A stretch of DNA of 64,000 nt from positions 31,938 to 95,937 of the forward strand of contig DAOOVO010000001.1 of the NCBI GenBank assembly GCA_035370245.1, given 5' to 3'. Source of the DNA: Pseudobacteroides sp035370245 (lineage in GTDB: Bacteria; Bacillota; Clostridia; Acetivibrionales; DSM-2933). The translations under genes were made by a program, and so were the position numbers. Numbering within the stretch: position 1 is the first letter of the stretch; each line of letters begins with the position of its first letter. This document shows, one piece after another, positions 51,779 through 61,300 of the stretch. The notes under the pieces are model-generated. The model did no database searches, was not told the DNA's origin, and worked only from the letters and a program-made list of their open reading frames with translations.

Positions 51779-51868
51779 ATTAATCTTTTATATTTATCTA
51801 TCGCAAAATTCCGTTAAAGCTTTCGTTATTTTGCTCTGATAAATATAAGATTAATAACGTATTTAATA
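51779..51868 (+). promoter_or_regulatory. Operator module upstream of the Ehr-type operon
   Basis: Left arm 51779-51795 and right arm 51841-51855 (AAATATAAGATTAAT) form an inverted repeat, then AACGTATTTAATA (51856-51868). A nested GCAAAAT/ATTTTGC pair lies in the 45-base spacer. A near copy of the same module precedes the AraC gene. Confidence 0.65.
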
Positions 51869-51881
51869 TATTAAATTGCTA

Positions 51882-51909
51882 TTGAATTTTCAAGATATAA
51901 GAGTATAAT
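51882..51909 (+). promoter_or_regulatory. Promoter of the Ehr-type operon
   Basis: TTGAAT (51882-51887), 16 bp, TATAAT (51904-51909), starting 14 bases after the operator module and 68 bases before the first gene. Confidence 0.6.
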
Positions 51910-51976
51910 ATAGTTTGTTTGATAAAACCTTGATGAAACTTCTTTGTCAATTTATTTATTGGGAGGGTAATTAATT

Positions 51977-54028
51977 GTGAGTTTGATTGACATAAATTTA
52001 CCGTTTTTACTAATGTTGGGATTCTTGGTCATGGGATCAATATCATCCCTTATATTTTTGAAAAATTCCAAACTTGGCAATGTGCTATCAAACATACTTT
52101 ATGGCATTGCTTCTATAACCGGAATCTTAACTTCAGTATTCCATCTGATTTCAGATAAAGACAGAATACAACTGGTTCAAATTGCTTCGAATATATCGTT
52201 TTTGAGTTTTAAACTTGAAATAAGCAAGCTTTCTGCATATTTTATACTTACATTATCCATTTTAACACTCTGTGTCTCAGTATATTCCATCAGTTATCTT
52301 TCGCAATACTACGGAAAAAGAAACACAAGCCTATTCAATTTTATTTTCGGTTTATTCATTTTATCTCTCGTTTCAGTTTTCAGTTCGGCAAATATGTTAA
52401 TATTTCTTCTAGCATGGGAAGTAATGTCTTTAACCTCATACTTTTTGGTCATATTTGAATCGGAACATCCTCAAACTCAAAAATCAGGCACGCTTTACCT
52501 TGTAATGACCCATATAGCAACAGCCTTTTTGACCATAGCATTTTTAACCATATATTCATATACAGGTTCTTTTGATATTGCAAGTGCTGCCACAGTAATT
52601 CCTCACTTTTCTAAAAATATGATATTTATCTGCCTGCTAATCGGATTTGGAACAAAAGCAGGTATCATACCTCTTCATATTTGGCTTCCATATGCACATC
52701 CTGCTGCTCCTAGCAATGTATCGGCTCTTATGTCCGGTATAATGATTAAGACATCTGTTTTCGGACTTATACAGTTTGTATTTGGCGTCCTTGGAGGAAG
52801 TGCTGAATGGTGGGGTATCACACTTTTAATTGTAGGAAGCATTTCAGCCATTTTAGGTGTGGCTTATGCCCTAATAGAAATAGATATAAAAAGGCTCCTT
52901 GCTTACAGCAGTATTGAAAATACAGGTATTATATTAATAGGTCTTGGTCTTTCAATATATGGATATGCCAGGGGAAACTCACTCTTAAGCTCACTGGCAC
53001 TTATAGCTGCTTTAATACATCTATTTAATCACTCAATCTTTAAGGGTGCATTATTTTTAGGTTCAGGTTCCATACATTATTCAACCCATACAAAAAATAT
53101 GGAATTGCTGGGCGGACTCATTAAAAAAATGCCTTATACAGGCCTGTTCTTTTTAATTGCCTGTCTTTCAATTTCTTCCATGCCCTTTTTTAACGGATTT
53201 ATAAGTGAGTGGTTTACTCTTCAAGCACTTTTCCACAGCATTGGAATAAGTGGTCAGGGTATTAAGCTGGTGGCCATATTGGCTGCAGCTGTACTTGCAA
53301 TGGCAGGTGCTCTTGCTGCCGCTTGCTTTGTTAAAGCTTTCGGAATATCGTTTTTAGGACTGCCGAGAAGCACAGAAGCTCAGAACTCACTTGAGGCACC
53401 TGTTACTATGCTTGTGGGAACCGGATTGTTGTCCTTTTTGTGTGTTTTATTTGGATTGTTTCCTCAAATTATACTTGTATTGCTGGACAAGGTCTCCGTC
53501 TCTATAGTTAAAGCTTCGGTGATACCCGATCTAAAAGGCTTCTCTTCCTTTGTATACTACCCAAAAGGTCTTGAAACCAATAAAATATCACCTATGTTAA
53601 TTCTTGCTGCAGGAATTATAATAGCTGCTATGGTTTTCATCGTTGTAAAATTCATGAGCAGATCCACAAAGGAACGAAAATACGGAACATGGGACTGCGG
53701 CTTTAAGGAGCTTAATTCCAGAATGCAATACACTGCAACAGGTTTTTCAAAGCCCCTTAGAATTGTGTTCAGAGCAATTTACAGGCCCTCCCGAGAGCTT
53801 CAGCCCGAAGGAGGCACATCTCCATATTATCCTAAGACAATGAGGTATGTAGTACGTACCCAGTCAGTGTTCGAGAAATATCTCTATAACCCTTTGACAA
53901 GTTTGTTTACTGCAACTACAGGCAAAATCAAACGTGCAGTTCAGACTGGAAGCGTACATGCATATTTACTATATATATTTATAACAATTGTTGGCCTGCT
54001 GATATACTATAGATTCAGCAACGGCTAA
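51977..54028 (+). CDS. HyfB-like proton-antiporter subunit of the Ehr-type complex
   Basis: Starts at GTG 51977 after GGGAGGG. The 683-aa membrane protein has about 16 hydrophobic segments and the antiporter core of NuoL/HyfB (AWEVMSLTSYFLVIFESEH; GFGTKAGIIPLHIWLPYAHP; with the buried Lys/His of proton channels; LLAYSSIENTGIILIGLG). The C-terminal 100 residues hold the YGTWDCG region typical of HyfB. It would move protons or Na+ across the membrane. First gene of the operon. Confidence 0.92.
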   Translation: MSLIDINLPFLLMLGFLVMGSISSLIFLKNSKLGNVLSNILYGIASITGILTSVFHLISDKDRIQLVQIASNISFLSFKLEISKLSAYFILTLSILTLCVSVYSISYLSQYYGKRNTSLFNFIFGLFILSLVSVFSSANMLIFLLAWEVMSLTSYFLVIFESEHPQTQKSGTLYLVMTHIATAFLTIAFLTIYSYTGSFDIASAATVIPHFSKNMIFICLLIGFGTKAGIIPLHIWLPYAHPAAPSNVSALMSGIMIKTSVFGLIQFVFGVLGGSAEWWGITLLIVGSISAILGVAYALIEIDIKRLLAYSSIENTGIILIGLGLSIYGYARGNSLLSSLALIAALIHLFNHSIFKGALFLGSGSIHYSTHTKNMELLGGLIKKMPYTGLFFLIACLSISSMPFFNGFISEWFTLQALFHSIGISGQGIKLVAILAAAVLAMAGALAAACFVKAFGISFLGLPRSTEAQNSLEAPVTMLVGTGLLSFLCVLFGLFPQIILVLLDKVSVSIVKASVIPDLKGFSSFVYYPKGLETNKISPMLILAAGIIIAAMVFIVVKFMSRSTKERKYGTWDCGFKELNSRMQYTATGFSKPLRIVFRAIYRPSRELQPEGGTSPYYPKTMRYVVRTQSVFEKYLYNPLTSLFTATTGKIKRAVQTGSVHAYLLYIFITIVGLLIYYRFSNG

Positions 54029-54073
54029 GAAAACATATTTTACGGGACATCACCTTGAAGGAGAAATATTAGA

Positions 54074-55033
54074 ATGAATAATATTGTTTATATTATTGTG
54101 CAATTGCTTGTTATACTTCTGATTGCACCCCTTGTAAGCGGGATTATAAAAAAAGTAAAAGCTCTTTCCCAGAAAAGGAAGGGCCCTCCTATACTGCAGC
54201 TTTACATTGATATATATAAGCTTTTAAAAAAAGATGTTGTTGTATCGGAAACTGCTTCATGGATTTATAAAGCAACCCCATATATTAATATTACTACTGC
54301 ACTTTTGGCAGGACTATTGATACCTGTTAGTCTGAAGCTTAATCCCATAAGCTTTGGCGGGGATATAATTTTCATTATATACATCCTGGCAATGGGAAGA
54401 TTTTTTATGACACTTGCAGGATTAGATACAGGCAGCACCTTTGGAGGAATGGGAAGCAGCAGGGAAATGGCCATATCATCCCTGATTGAGCCAACACTCC
54501 TTGTTTCGGTATTTACTATCGGTTTGATTTCAAAATCAACCTCGGTGCACAATATGATGGAGACAATGTCATCCATTGGAAAAGGTATTTTTCAGCCTGT
54601 TTATATACTGTGCTTTTTAGCCATGATAATTGTTATAATCGCGGAATCCTCACGAATACCCGTTGATGATCCCGAAACGCATCTTGAGCTTACTATGGTC
54701 CATGAAGCGATGATACTGGAGTATTCAGGCAGGCATTTGGCTCTTATGGAGCTTGGTGCGGCAGTTAAGCAACTTGTTTTAATAACATTGCTTGTTAATC
54801 TCTTCATACCCCTAGACAGTATCATAACTTTGGATAATACACTGATAGCTGTTGGTTTTTCAATTTTATTATACATAATCAAGGTAGCTGCAGCCTCAAT
54901 ACTTATTGCATTTACAGAAATCAACACTGTAAAACTTAAACTTTTCAGTGTTCCCAACTTGGCGGCAATTTCTTTTATACTATCCTTTTTAGGATTTCTT
55001 CAATACTTTGTTGTAGGAGGCAGTCATGGATAA
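54074..55033 (+). CDS. HyfC-like (NuoH-type) membrane subunit
   Basis: The 319-aa protein has eight hydrophobic segments and the NuoH/HyfC signatures: 'KRKGPPILQLYIDIYKLLKK', GSSREMAISSLIEPTLLVS and 'SRIPVDDPETHLELTMVHEA', the charged loop that touches the hydrophilic arm. It links the electron-transfer part to the proton channels. It overlaps the next gene by 8 bases. Confidence 0.93.
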   Translation: MNNIVYIIVQLLVILLIAPLVSGIIKKVKALSQKRKGPPILQLYIDIYKLLKKDVVVSETASWIYKATPYINITTALLAGLLIPVSLKLNPISFGGDIIFIIYILAMGRFFMTLAGLDTGSTFGGMGSSREMAISSLIEPTLLVSVFTIGLISKSTSVHNMMETMSSIGKGIFQPVYILCFLAMIIVIIAESSRIPVDDPETHLELTMVHEAMILEYSGRHLALMELGAAVKQLVLITLLVNLFIPLDSIITLDNTLIAVGFSILLYIIKVAAASILIAFTEINTVKLKLFSVPNLAAISFILSFLGFLQYFVVGGSHG

Positions 55034-55682
55034 TTATTTAAATCTGTTTTCAATATTAATACTACTATCATCCTTCATACTTGTGGCAAATAAAAGAATA
55101 AACTCCTACATAAACACCTTCCGGATACAGTCATTGCTGCTTGCATTTCTTGCCGGGATAATGGGAGTTTTCAGCTTCGTTAAAGAGGGAGAAATTGATA
55201 TTTTTATAGTATGCATTATTACCTTTGTCGTAAAGGTAGTGCTCATACCAAGGTTACTTAAAAGAACTGTCAATAGAGTTGAATTAAGGGTGTCAAAGGA
55301 TTTCTTCCTAAATATACCTACATTGATACTAATATGCTGCGGTCTTTTTGTACTTACGTACTTCTCTGTATCAACTATTAATGATATAAAGGATCCACAG
55401 ATTAAGACCTATCTTGTAAACTCAATTTCGGTAATACTCATAGGCCTTCTGTTTATGATAAGCCGAAAAAAAGCCATAGGCCAAATAATAGGATTTCTTG
55501 TGATGGAGAACGGGCTTTTTACAGCAGCAATCCTTACTACAAACGGTATGCCTATGATTGTTGAATTAGGTCTTTTCTTTGATGTCCTGACGGCAGTATT
55601 AATAATGGGTCTTCTTGTTTTCAGAATAAATGAAAACTTTGACTCCATAGATATAAACAAGATGAGAAACCTTAAGGGTTAA
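55026..55682 (+). CDS. HyfE-like membrane subunit
   Basis: The 218-aa product is a HyfE-type protein, the NuoK/MnhC-like subunit with seven hydrophobic segments (ENGLFTAAILTTNGMPMIVE is the conserved block near residue 162). It lies between HyfC-like and HyfF-like genes as in hyf clusters. It overlaps the upstream gene. Confidence 0.88.
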   Translation: MDNYLNLFSILILLSSFILVANKRINSYINTFRIQSLLLAFLAGIMGVFSFVKEGEIDIFIVCIITFVVKVVLIPRLLKRTVNRVELRVSKDFFLNIPTLILICCGLFVLTYFSVSTINDIKDPQIKTYLVNSISVILIGLLFMISRKKAIGQIIGFLVMENGLFTAAILTTNGMPMIVELGLFFDVLTAVLIMGLLVFRINENFDSIDINKMRNLKG

Positions 55683-55704
55683 TGAATTGAGGGGATAACA
55701 CAAT

Positions 55705-57186
55705 ATGGAAGCTTTAATTTTAATCGTACCGTTATTATTTTCACTACTATTCTGGACTTCGAAGAAACGAGCTACGGCTCATATTATAAATATTATAGGA
55801 GCAATAATGCTTCTTGCCGTAATGATATACACTACTTGTTCCTACCTTGAAAAGGGTATAATTAAACAAACCCTTTTGAACGGGCTCTTTTATATAGATT
55901 CACTGAGCCTCATAGTGCTGGACATCATTCTTTCCATTGGTTTTCTTGTATGTATTTATTCAATAAGATATCTGGATATAGAATATGACCGAAGAACGAT
56001 AGATACAAAAAAAATAAAGATATATTACAGTTTATTATACCTTTTCATTTTCACCATGATGACAGTGGTATCAACACCTAATCTTGGGCTTATGTGGATT
56101 GCTATTGAAGCAACTACCCTGTCCTCTGCTTTCCTTGTGGGCTTTTATAACAACAAGCATTCAATAGAGGCAGCATGGAAGTACATCATAATATGTTCTG
56201 TGGGTATAGCATTCGCACTCCTTGGAATTGTGTTTCTTTATATTTCCTCGGGAAGTGTATTTCCAGGGGAAAAAGCACCTTTGGACTGGACATTCCTGTA
56301 TCAACACGCACGAGCACTTCAAAGCGGAATTTTAAAAATATCCTTCATATTCATACTTGTGGGTTTTGGAACAAAGGTTGGACTTGCTCCAATGCATACC
56401 TGGCTTCCCGATGCACACAGCCAGGCTCCAGCACCTATTAGCGCTCTGCTCTCGGGAGTTCTTTTAAACAGTGCACTTTACGGAATTATAAGAATACTTT
56501 CTATAGTAAATAAACACCTAGGTCCAGATGACCTATATACAAAAAAGCTTATGATTGGAATGGGTCTATTATCCATAGCCGCAGCTGCAATATTTATACT
56601 ATACCAGAAGGACTACAAAAGGCTTTTAGCCTATTCAAGCATAGAACATATGGGAATTATTGTATTTGCTCTCGGATTTTTTACAAAGTTATCAATATTT
56701 GCAGCTATTTTCCATATGATTAACCACGCATTTACAAAATCAATGCTGTTTCTGCTGTCAGGCAATGTTTACCTGAAATATGGCACTAAAGAAATTAAAA
56801 AGGTCAATGGTCTTCTTAAAATAATGCCTGTTACAGGTACCCTTTTCCTTCTAGGACTATTTGCTATAGCAGGGATGCCACCTTTTAGCGTATTCTTCAG
56901 TGAATTGAGCGTAGGCCTATCGGCTGCTTCCGAGTATCACTATGTATTGGCCTCCATTTTACTTATACTTATTGCTGTAATATTTGCCGGCATCGCTGTA
57001 ACAACACTTAAAATGTTTTACGGAAATACCGACAGCAATGATTTACAATCCGGTGAAATAAACAAGCCCGGTATCGCAGCAATAATAGTGATCTTTATTA
57101 TAATCACCGTTACCGGTGTATATATGCCGGAGCCTGTAAAAAACATAGTGGACTCTGCAGTATTAACAATAAAGGGAGGAAACTGA
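55705..57186 (+). CDS. HyfF-like proton-antiporter subunit
   Basis: The 493-aa protein is a NuoN/HyfF-type antiporter with about 14 hydrophobic segments. Visible motifs are GLMWIAIEATTLSSAFLVGF, 'GFGTKVGLAPMHTWLPDAHS', RLLAYSSIEHMGIIVFALG and KSMLFLLSGNVYLKYG. With HyfB it gives the complex two proton pathways. No HyfD gene is present. It is followed by the large-subunit gene after 1 base. Confidence 0.92.
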   Translation: MEALILIVPLLFSLLFWTSKKRATAHIINIIGAIMLLAVMIYTTCSYLEKGIIKQTLLNGLFYIDSLSLIVLDIILSIGFLVCIYSIRYLDIEYDRRTIDTKKIKIYYSLLYLFIFTMMTVVSTPNLGLMWIAIEATTLSSAFLVGFYNNKHSIEAAWKYIIICSVGIAFALLGIVFLYISSGSVFPGEKAPLDWTFLYQHARALQSGILKISFIFILVGFGTKVGLAPMHTWLPDAHSQAPAPISALLSGVLLNSALYGIIRILSIVNKHLGPDDLYTKKLMIGMGLLSIAAAAIFILYQKDYKRLLAYSSIEHMGIIVFALGFFTKLSIFAAIFHMINHAFTKSMLFLLSGNVYLKYGTKEIKKVNGLLKIMPVTGTLFLLGLFAIAGMPPFSVFFSELSVGLSAASEYHYVLASILLILIAVIFAGIAVTTLKMFYGNTDSNDLQSGEINKPGIAAIIVIFIIITVTGVYMPEPVKNIVDSAVLTIKGGN

Positions 57187-57187
57187 C

Positions 57188-58771
57188 ATGAAGCTTTCAA
57201 AATACTTCGAAGACCTTAAAATGGTATTTGGCGAAGATATCATAAACTATAATATACAAAATCAAACTGAAATATATATAACTGTAAACAACTCAAAAAT
57301 ACTGGATATTTCCATACACTTAAGAGATGAGACAGGAGGTATTTTAGTTTCTCTTTTTGCAAATGATGAAAGAGCAATAGCAGGAAAGTTTGTAATCTAT
57401 TATGTTTTTGCACTAAGGGATAAGGGTTGTCATATTATACTAAAAACATTGATAGACGAAAGCGATCCTGTATTCAATTCAATTTCAAACGACATTTACG
57501 GTGCACACCTATATGAAAGAGAAATTCAGGATCTATACGGTTTAAAACCCCTAGGGCATCCATGCCCAAAGAGTCTTGTTTTCCATGGCAACTGGCCTTT
57601 AGACATTCATCCCTTACGTAAAGAATTTGACATTAAAACAAAGCCTCCCTTTGTAAACAACGAACAGCAATTTACTGAAGTAGAAGGAACCGGGGTTTTT
57701 GAAATACCTGTCGGCCCTGTTCACGCAGGAATAATAGAACCGGGACACTTCAGATTCAGCGTGGCAGGCGAACCTATAATCAACTTGGAAGCCCAGTTGT
57801 TTTTCGTCCATAAGGGCATAGAAAAGCTTTGTGAAGGCCAAAGTATGGATAAATGCTTCTATATTTCCGAGAGAATATCCGGTGACGAGACTTTCTCCAA
57901 CTCACTTGCATACTGTCTGGCTATTGAAAAGATGGCACAAATTGAGGTTCCAGAACGTGCAAATTTTCATAGAGTGCTTTTTGCAGAACTTGAACGTTTA
58001 GTAAGTCACTTAGGTGATCTTACAGGAATTTGCACCGATGTTGCCTATGGCTTTGCAGCTTCCCAATTCAGACTTCTTCGTGGCTGGACCTATCAGATAA
58101 TTGAAGAAGTCAGCGGCAGCAGGTTTTTACGTAGTGCAAACAAACTCGGAGGTATAAGAAAAGACTTTGCAGCAGGTAAAGAAAAAAGAATACTGGAATA
58201 TATGGCTAAAATCATGAAGGAATTATCGGAAACAGAACAGATAATACTTTCCAACGGCTTATTCATTGACAGGGTCGAAAATACCGGAGTTCTTTCACAC
58301 CAACAAGCAGTGGATATGAACGCGGTAGGACCGGGCGGACGTGCAGCAGGCGTAAGAAATGATGTCCGAAAGGATTATCCATACTGTGCTTACAACAAAC
58401 TTGAATTCAGCATCCCAGAGCATAATAACGGGGATGTTAACTGCCGAATGAAGGTTAAGCTGGAAGAATGCTATCAGTCCATTAATTTAATCGAACAGGC
58501 TATAAACCAAATGAAAGCCGGCAAAATAATTGAACTCATAGGAAAGATTGAGCCATATAAGGTTGCAATTGGCTGTACCGAGTCTGCCAGAGGTGAAAAT
58601 GTTCATTGGATAATGTCCGGTGAAAACAATACAATTTTCCGATACAAGATACGCACCCCATCCTTCTGCAACTGGCCTGCAGTGTGCCTTGCAGTACAAG
58701 GCAATATTGTTACTGATTTTCCTTTGATTAATAAGAGCTTTAACCTGTCTTATGCAGGTAATGACCTTTGA
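57188..58771 (+). CDS. HyfG-like NuoCD-type subunit lacking the NiFe cysteines
   Basis: The 527-aa product fuses a NuoC-like domain (about 1-150) to a NuoD/hydrogenase large-subunit domain (about 160-527). Conserved blocks are ISNDIYGAHLYEREIQDLYG and GPVHAGIIEPGHFRFSV. Where a group-4 NiFe large subunit has RVCGICG, this has RISGDETFSNS, and where the C-terminal motif is DPCxxC, this has SFNLSYAGNDL and then stops, with no cleaved tail. All four metal-binding cysteines are therefore absent, so it cannot be a NiFe hydrogenase. This matches the energy-converting hydrogenase-related (Ehr) group. What substrate it uses is unknown. Confidence 0.9.
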   Translation: MKLSKYFEDLKMVFGEDIINYNIQNQTEIYITVNNSKILDISIHLRDETGGILVSLFANDERAIAGKFVIYYVFALRDKGCHIILKTLIDESDPVFNSISNDIYGAHLYEREIQDLYGLKPLGHPCPKSLVFHGNWPLDIHPLRKEFDIKTKPPFVNNEQQFTEVEGTGVFEIPVGPVHAGIIEPGHFRFSVAGEPIINLEAQLFFVHKGIEKLCEGQSMDKCFYISERISGDETFSNSLAYCLAIEKMAQIEVPERANFHRVLFAELERLVSHLGDLTGICTDVAYGFAASQFRLLRGWTYQIIEEVSGSRFLRSANKLGGIRKDFAAGKEKRILEYMAKIMKELSETEQIILSNGLFIDRVENTGVLSHQQAVDMNAVGPGGRAAGVRNDVRKDYPYCAYNKLEFSIPEHNNGDVNCRMKVKLEECYQSINLIEQAINQMKAGKIIELIGKIEPYKVAIGCTESARGENVHWIMSGENNTIFRYKIRTPSFCNWPAVCLAVQGNIVTDFPLINKSFNLSYAGNDL

Positions 58772-58853
58772 TATGTTTGTATTTTTGATGTACTGGAGCA
58801 TAGCTTTGCTCTAATCGAGCAATGCAAGAAATTTACAAAATAATTTACATGAG

Positions 58854-59651
58854 GTGACTCATATGTTTAATATAATAAAAAAGACATTTCAATACCCCAG
58901 AGTTACACAGGGTTATCCCGATAAACCTTTGAACACTACATTTATAACAGGCAAACCTGTAATAGATTGGGAAAAGTGTTCGCTGTGCGGAGAATGCGTT
59001 AATACATGCCCTTCTTCCGCCATAGTTATTGACAATGAATCTAAAAGCATAGGCATAAATTATGATGAATGTATATTCTGCTCCAATTGTGAAGATACAT
59101 GTCAAAAGAAGGCGATAACTATGTCAAAGGAATTTGAGCTGGCTGTTAAATCGAGAAAGGAAATAAGGAAAAGCCCTTTAATCATAGAACCACGTAATGT
59201 ACCCGATGAGTCATTTGAGGTGATTTTAAAGAAGGTTGATGACAAGGCCAAGAAGATATTTGGCAGAAGCCTTCATATAAGGGAGGTTGATGCCGGTTCC
59301 TGCAACGGATGTGATTATGAAATTAATGCTTTAAATAACCCATTCAATGACATTTCACGTTTCGGTATCCACTTTGTGGCCTCACCACGCCATGCAGATA
59401 TGCTTCTTGTAACAGGTGCAGCCACTCGCAATATGGAGCTTGCCCTTATAAAAACATATAACGCTGCTCCCGACCCAAAGCTTGTTGTTGCTGTTGGTGC
59501 CTGTGCTTGCAGCGGTGGTATATTCAAGGACATGTATGCCACTAGAAACGGAATAGACTGCATATTGCCTGTAGATATTTATGTACCGGGCTGTCCTCCA
59601 AGGCCTCATGCCATTTTATACGGTATATTGAAGGCTATGGACAGACTTTAG
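58854..59651 (+). CDS. Fused ferredoxin and NuoB/HyfI-like subunit
   Basis: The 265-aa product has an N-terminal 2[4Fe-4S] ferredoxin domain (CSLCGECVNTCPSSA about residue 43; CIFCSNCEDTCQKKA about 72) joined to a HyfI/NuoB-like small subunit with the proximal cluster ligands (GSCNGCDYEINAL; GACACSGG; PGCPPRP). It combines what are HyfH and HyfI in other clusters. All iron-sulfur ligands look intact, so electrons can still enter the complex even though the NiFe site is gone. Last gene of the operon. Confidence 0.92.
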   Translation: MTHMFNIIKKTFQYPRVTQGYPDKPLNTTFITGKPVIDWEKCSLCGECVNTCPSSAIVIDNESKSIGINYDECIFCSNCEDTCQKKAITMSKEFELAVKSRKEIRKSPLIIEPRNVPDESFEVILKKVDDKAKKIFGRSLHIREVDAGSCNGCDYEINALNNPFNDISRFGIHFVASPRHADMLLVTGAATRNMELALIKTYNAAPDPKLVVAVGACACSGGIFKDMYATRNGIDCILPVDIYVPGCPPRPHAILYGILKAMDRL

Positions 59652-59756
59652 TCTTCACTATTATTGTTTTAAAACCTTTATTAGATAGATATGTAGAAAT
59701 GTTCTATATATCTATGATAGAAGATTTAACCGGAGAGAATGACACGACACAACTAA

Positions 59757-59797
59757 AAAATCCCCTGCTCCTTAGTATATAAGAAGCAGAGGATTTT
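59757..59797 (+). terminator. Terminator of the Ehr-type operon
   Basis: Imperfect stem (arms 59757-59773 and 59781-59797) with a short loop, ending in a T run; 106 bases after the last stop. It can also serve the convergent lipoprotein gene. Confidence 0.75.
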
Positions 59798-59811
59798 GTA
59801 TTATATTATCA

Positions 59812-60564
59812 TTAAACTTCCGGCAATACGATATTAAACTTCTTGTTATAATTGAAATAGTCTGTTTTCGAATCTATATCTACAGATTCCGATTTTGCTT
59901 TTAAAATCATAGACTTTAGATAACCATCATCACCTACGACAAAATTTATTTTTAATGTCTCAAAATTCATTGACACACCATTTCCTGCTATTTTAGAATA
60001 AATCTCCGATGATTTTTCTTTTGGAATATCTAATTCGTAAGTATTTCCGTCTATTTTACTAATCATATCAGGATTGTTTTCGATAATATCTATATATGCA
60101 TTAAAGGATTCATTAATATCTGAATTACCGGCTTGAGCTTGATCAATCTCGTTAACCGTATATTTTCCCGATTGATCTTTCAAATACATTTTTATCTTTC
60201 CATTATCCTTCGTCATATAATATTCCTGGGTTTGACCTGCTATTTCAAATGTTGCAAGGCACTTCAAACTACTTTTTATGCCTTCAAATTTCATATTCAT
60301 TTTTGATGTGCTTGACTGTCCATTTGCTTTCGATTCTGATATCAAATTTGCTTCAAGGCTATCGACCTCTTTAGTTAAAGCCAAGCAGTTTGTGAGCCTT
60401 TTTATACCTTGTTCATCACTCTTTTCGCTGTTATCCTCGACACCATTTTGAATATTATTTTCCACACCATTTTCAACATTATTTTCCACGTTATTACCAC
60501 ATCCTGTCAGCATTACACTGGTAATAATTAAACCGGATATTACCAGAATTAAAAATTTTTTCAT
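59812..60564 (-). CDS. Lipoprotein of LolA/DUF6612-like type
   Basis: The 250-aa product has a lipoprotein signal (LIITSVMLTGCGNN; Cys about 22), then a repeat-like linker with five 'N-x-V/I-E/Q' units (residues 24-44), then a beta-rich domain with TKDNGKIKMYLKD and 'YELDIPKEKSSEIYSKIAGN'. The beta-domain pattern resembles lipoproteins of the LolA/DUF6612 kind, but this is a weak match. It follows an anti-sigma gene on the same strand. Function unknown. Confidence 0.7.
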   Translation of the reverse strand: MKKFLILVISGLIITSVMLTGCGNNVENNVENGVENNIQNGVEDNSEKSDEQGIKRLTNCLALTKEVDSLEANLISESKANGQSSTSKMNMKFEGIKSSLKCLATFEIAGQTQEYYMTKDNGKIKMYLKDQSGKYTVNEIDQAQAGNSDINESFNAYIDIIENNPDMISKIDGNTYELDIPKEKSSEIYSKIAGNGVSMNFETLKINFVVGDDGYLKSMILKAKSESVDIDSKTDYFNYNKKFNIVLPEV

Positions 60565-60643
60565 TCTTTAAACCTCCACTTTTAGTAAATATAATGTACT
60601 AATAATATCATGGTATCTTAAGAATGTAAATAATTTGATATTA

Positions 60644-61300
60644 TTACATGGAACCTGGTGTATTTTCTTTGAAGTATTTTACAAGATATAACTCTGTAAA
60701 ATGAAAATCGCCGTTTTTTCTTTTACCTTTTTCATCAATATCGTTGACAGCAAACCTAATTTTTATTCCACCTAGGCTTTTCGTTTCAGCCTTAATAATG
60801 TAAATTAATGTACCATCATCTTCATAATTCCAATCAACACGGTTGTGGACAATTTCACCGCCCAAAAGTCCAACACCTATAGCTTTATATTTCTCTGGGT
60901 TTATCATCGAGACTTCGTCATCGCCAGCAACGAATTTATTTTCTTTGCTTTTAACCTCCACTCTGATATATAAATTATTACCATCAAACAAAAATTCACG
61001 TGATTTGAAAGTTACGCCCTCAACTATTGCTTCAAGATTTGTTTGTTGCACCAGTTCTTGTTGCTCAGGCGTTACATCCTTATTTGCCAATAAGAAATCG
61101 AATAACCCAAAGCTATGAGCAAACACTCCAGTTATCCCCATGGTTAGAATAATTGCGATGACTGCCGTGACTGTTGAAAACTTTATAAATATAGATTGTT
61201 TATTAGACTTATTTTCAACCATATTTAATATATTCTTTTCCAGATATTGCGGCATAGTGATTTTCTCAAAAGATTTTTTTAGAATTTCTTTATTCCTCAT
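60644..61300 (-). CDS. Anti-sigma factor-like membrane protein (DUF4179-like)
   Basis: The 218-aa product has a short cytoplasmic start (MRNKEILKKSFEKITMPQYL), one membrane segment (about 40-62; STVTAVIAIILTMGITGVFA) and an extracellular domain that starts with HSFGLFDFLL, as in DUF4179 anti-sigma proteins. It overlaps the sigma gene by 11 bases, the usual sigma/anti-sigma pairing. With the sigma gene frameshifted, its partner may be absent. Confidence 0.75.
   Translation of the reverse strand: MRNKEILKKSFEKITMPQYLEKNILNMVENKSNKQSIFIKFSTVTAVIAIILTMGITGVFAHSFGLFDFLLANKDVTPEQQELVQQTNLEAIVEGVTFKSREFLFDGNNLYIRVEVKSKENKFVAGDDEVSMINPEKYKAIGVGLLGGEIVHNRVDWNYEDDGTLIYIIKAETKSLGGIKIRFAVNDIDEKGKRKNGDFHFTELYLVKYFKENTPGSM

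Noticed and set aside
57188..58771. Calling the HyfG-like gene a working NiFe hydrogenase
   Set aside because: All four nickel-iron cysteine ligands and the C-terminal maturation tail are missing.
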